Made by a program: the position numbers and the translations under genes. The notes beneath the pieces were generated by a model. That model worked only from the letters and a program-made list of their open reading frames with translations. It ran no database searches and was not told the DNA's origin. From NCBI GenBank assembly GCA_031275145.1, contig JAISPE010000115.1, positions 1-14,817 on the forward strand: a stretch of DNA of 14,817 bases. Reading direction: 5' to 3'. The stretch's first letter is position 1. Each line of letters opens with the position of its first letter. This document shows, one piece after another, positions 14,792-14,817 of the stretch. Origin of the DNA: Prevotellaceae bacterium. Its GTDB lineage: Bacteria; Bacteroidota; Bacteroidia; Bacteroidales; UBA932.

Positions 14792-14817
14792 CCGTGAGCG
14801 AGTAATTAACAGTACTC

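Overview
The window comes from a member of the Bacteroidota, most likely Bacteroidales. The evidence is a SusC/SusD pair, short lipoprotein signals, AT-rich leaders without clear Shine-Dalgarno sites, and -7 boxes of the Bacteroidetes form TAnnTTTG. The species cannot be named. The intergenic spaces are unusually rich in hairpins, tandem repeats and microsatellites, which suggests a repeat-laden, possibly host-associated genome (inference).

Layout. Positions 1-493 hold no gene but several hairpin repeats. Positions 494-6617 carry a housekeeping cluster, all on the minus strand and transcribed right to left: prfB (release factor 2, with an intact programmed +1 frameshift), ftsY (SRP receptor), lpxD (lipid A acyltransferase), cmk (CMP kinase), an Rpn/PD-(D/E)XK nuclease-family gene with a repetitive coiled-coil tail, and ispH (last step of the MEP isoprenoid pathway). 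The ftsY-lpxD and lpxD-cmk junctions are filled by three copies of a palindromic element built from GATTTTA/GATTTAC heptamers around a conserved loop. These elements run into the coding ends of ftsY, lpxD and cmk.

A divergent promoter region (about 6640-6727) separates prfB from a plus-strand tRNA-Thr(CGT). Next is an array of twelve 41-bp units in two blocks. The small palindrome inside each unit changes on both arms together between the blocks.

Positions 7648-13370 form a minus-strand nutrient-uptake operon: a SusC-type TonB-dependent transporter, a SusD-type surface lipoprotein, and a third lipoprotein with an Fn3-like domain. Upstream lie leader hairpins, a possible small gene, degenerate repeats, a perfect (TG)21 microsatellite and a candidate distal promoter. 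The right end (14437-14817) has a weak open frame containing a 21-bp duplicated motif that recurs near 7411-7462.

The genes are of known families. What is unusual is the intergenic DNA: the heptamer palindromes that supply codons, the covarying 41-bp array, the shared 52-bp motif and the microsatellite.
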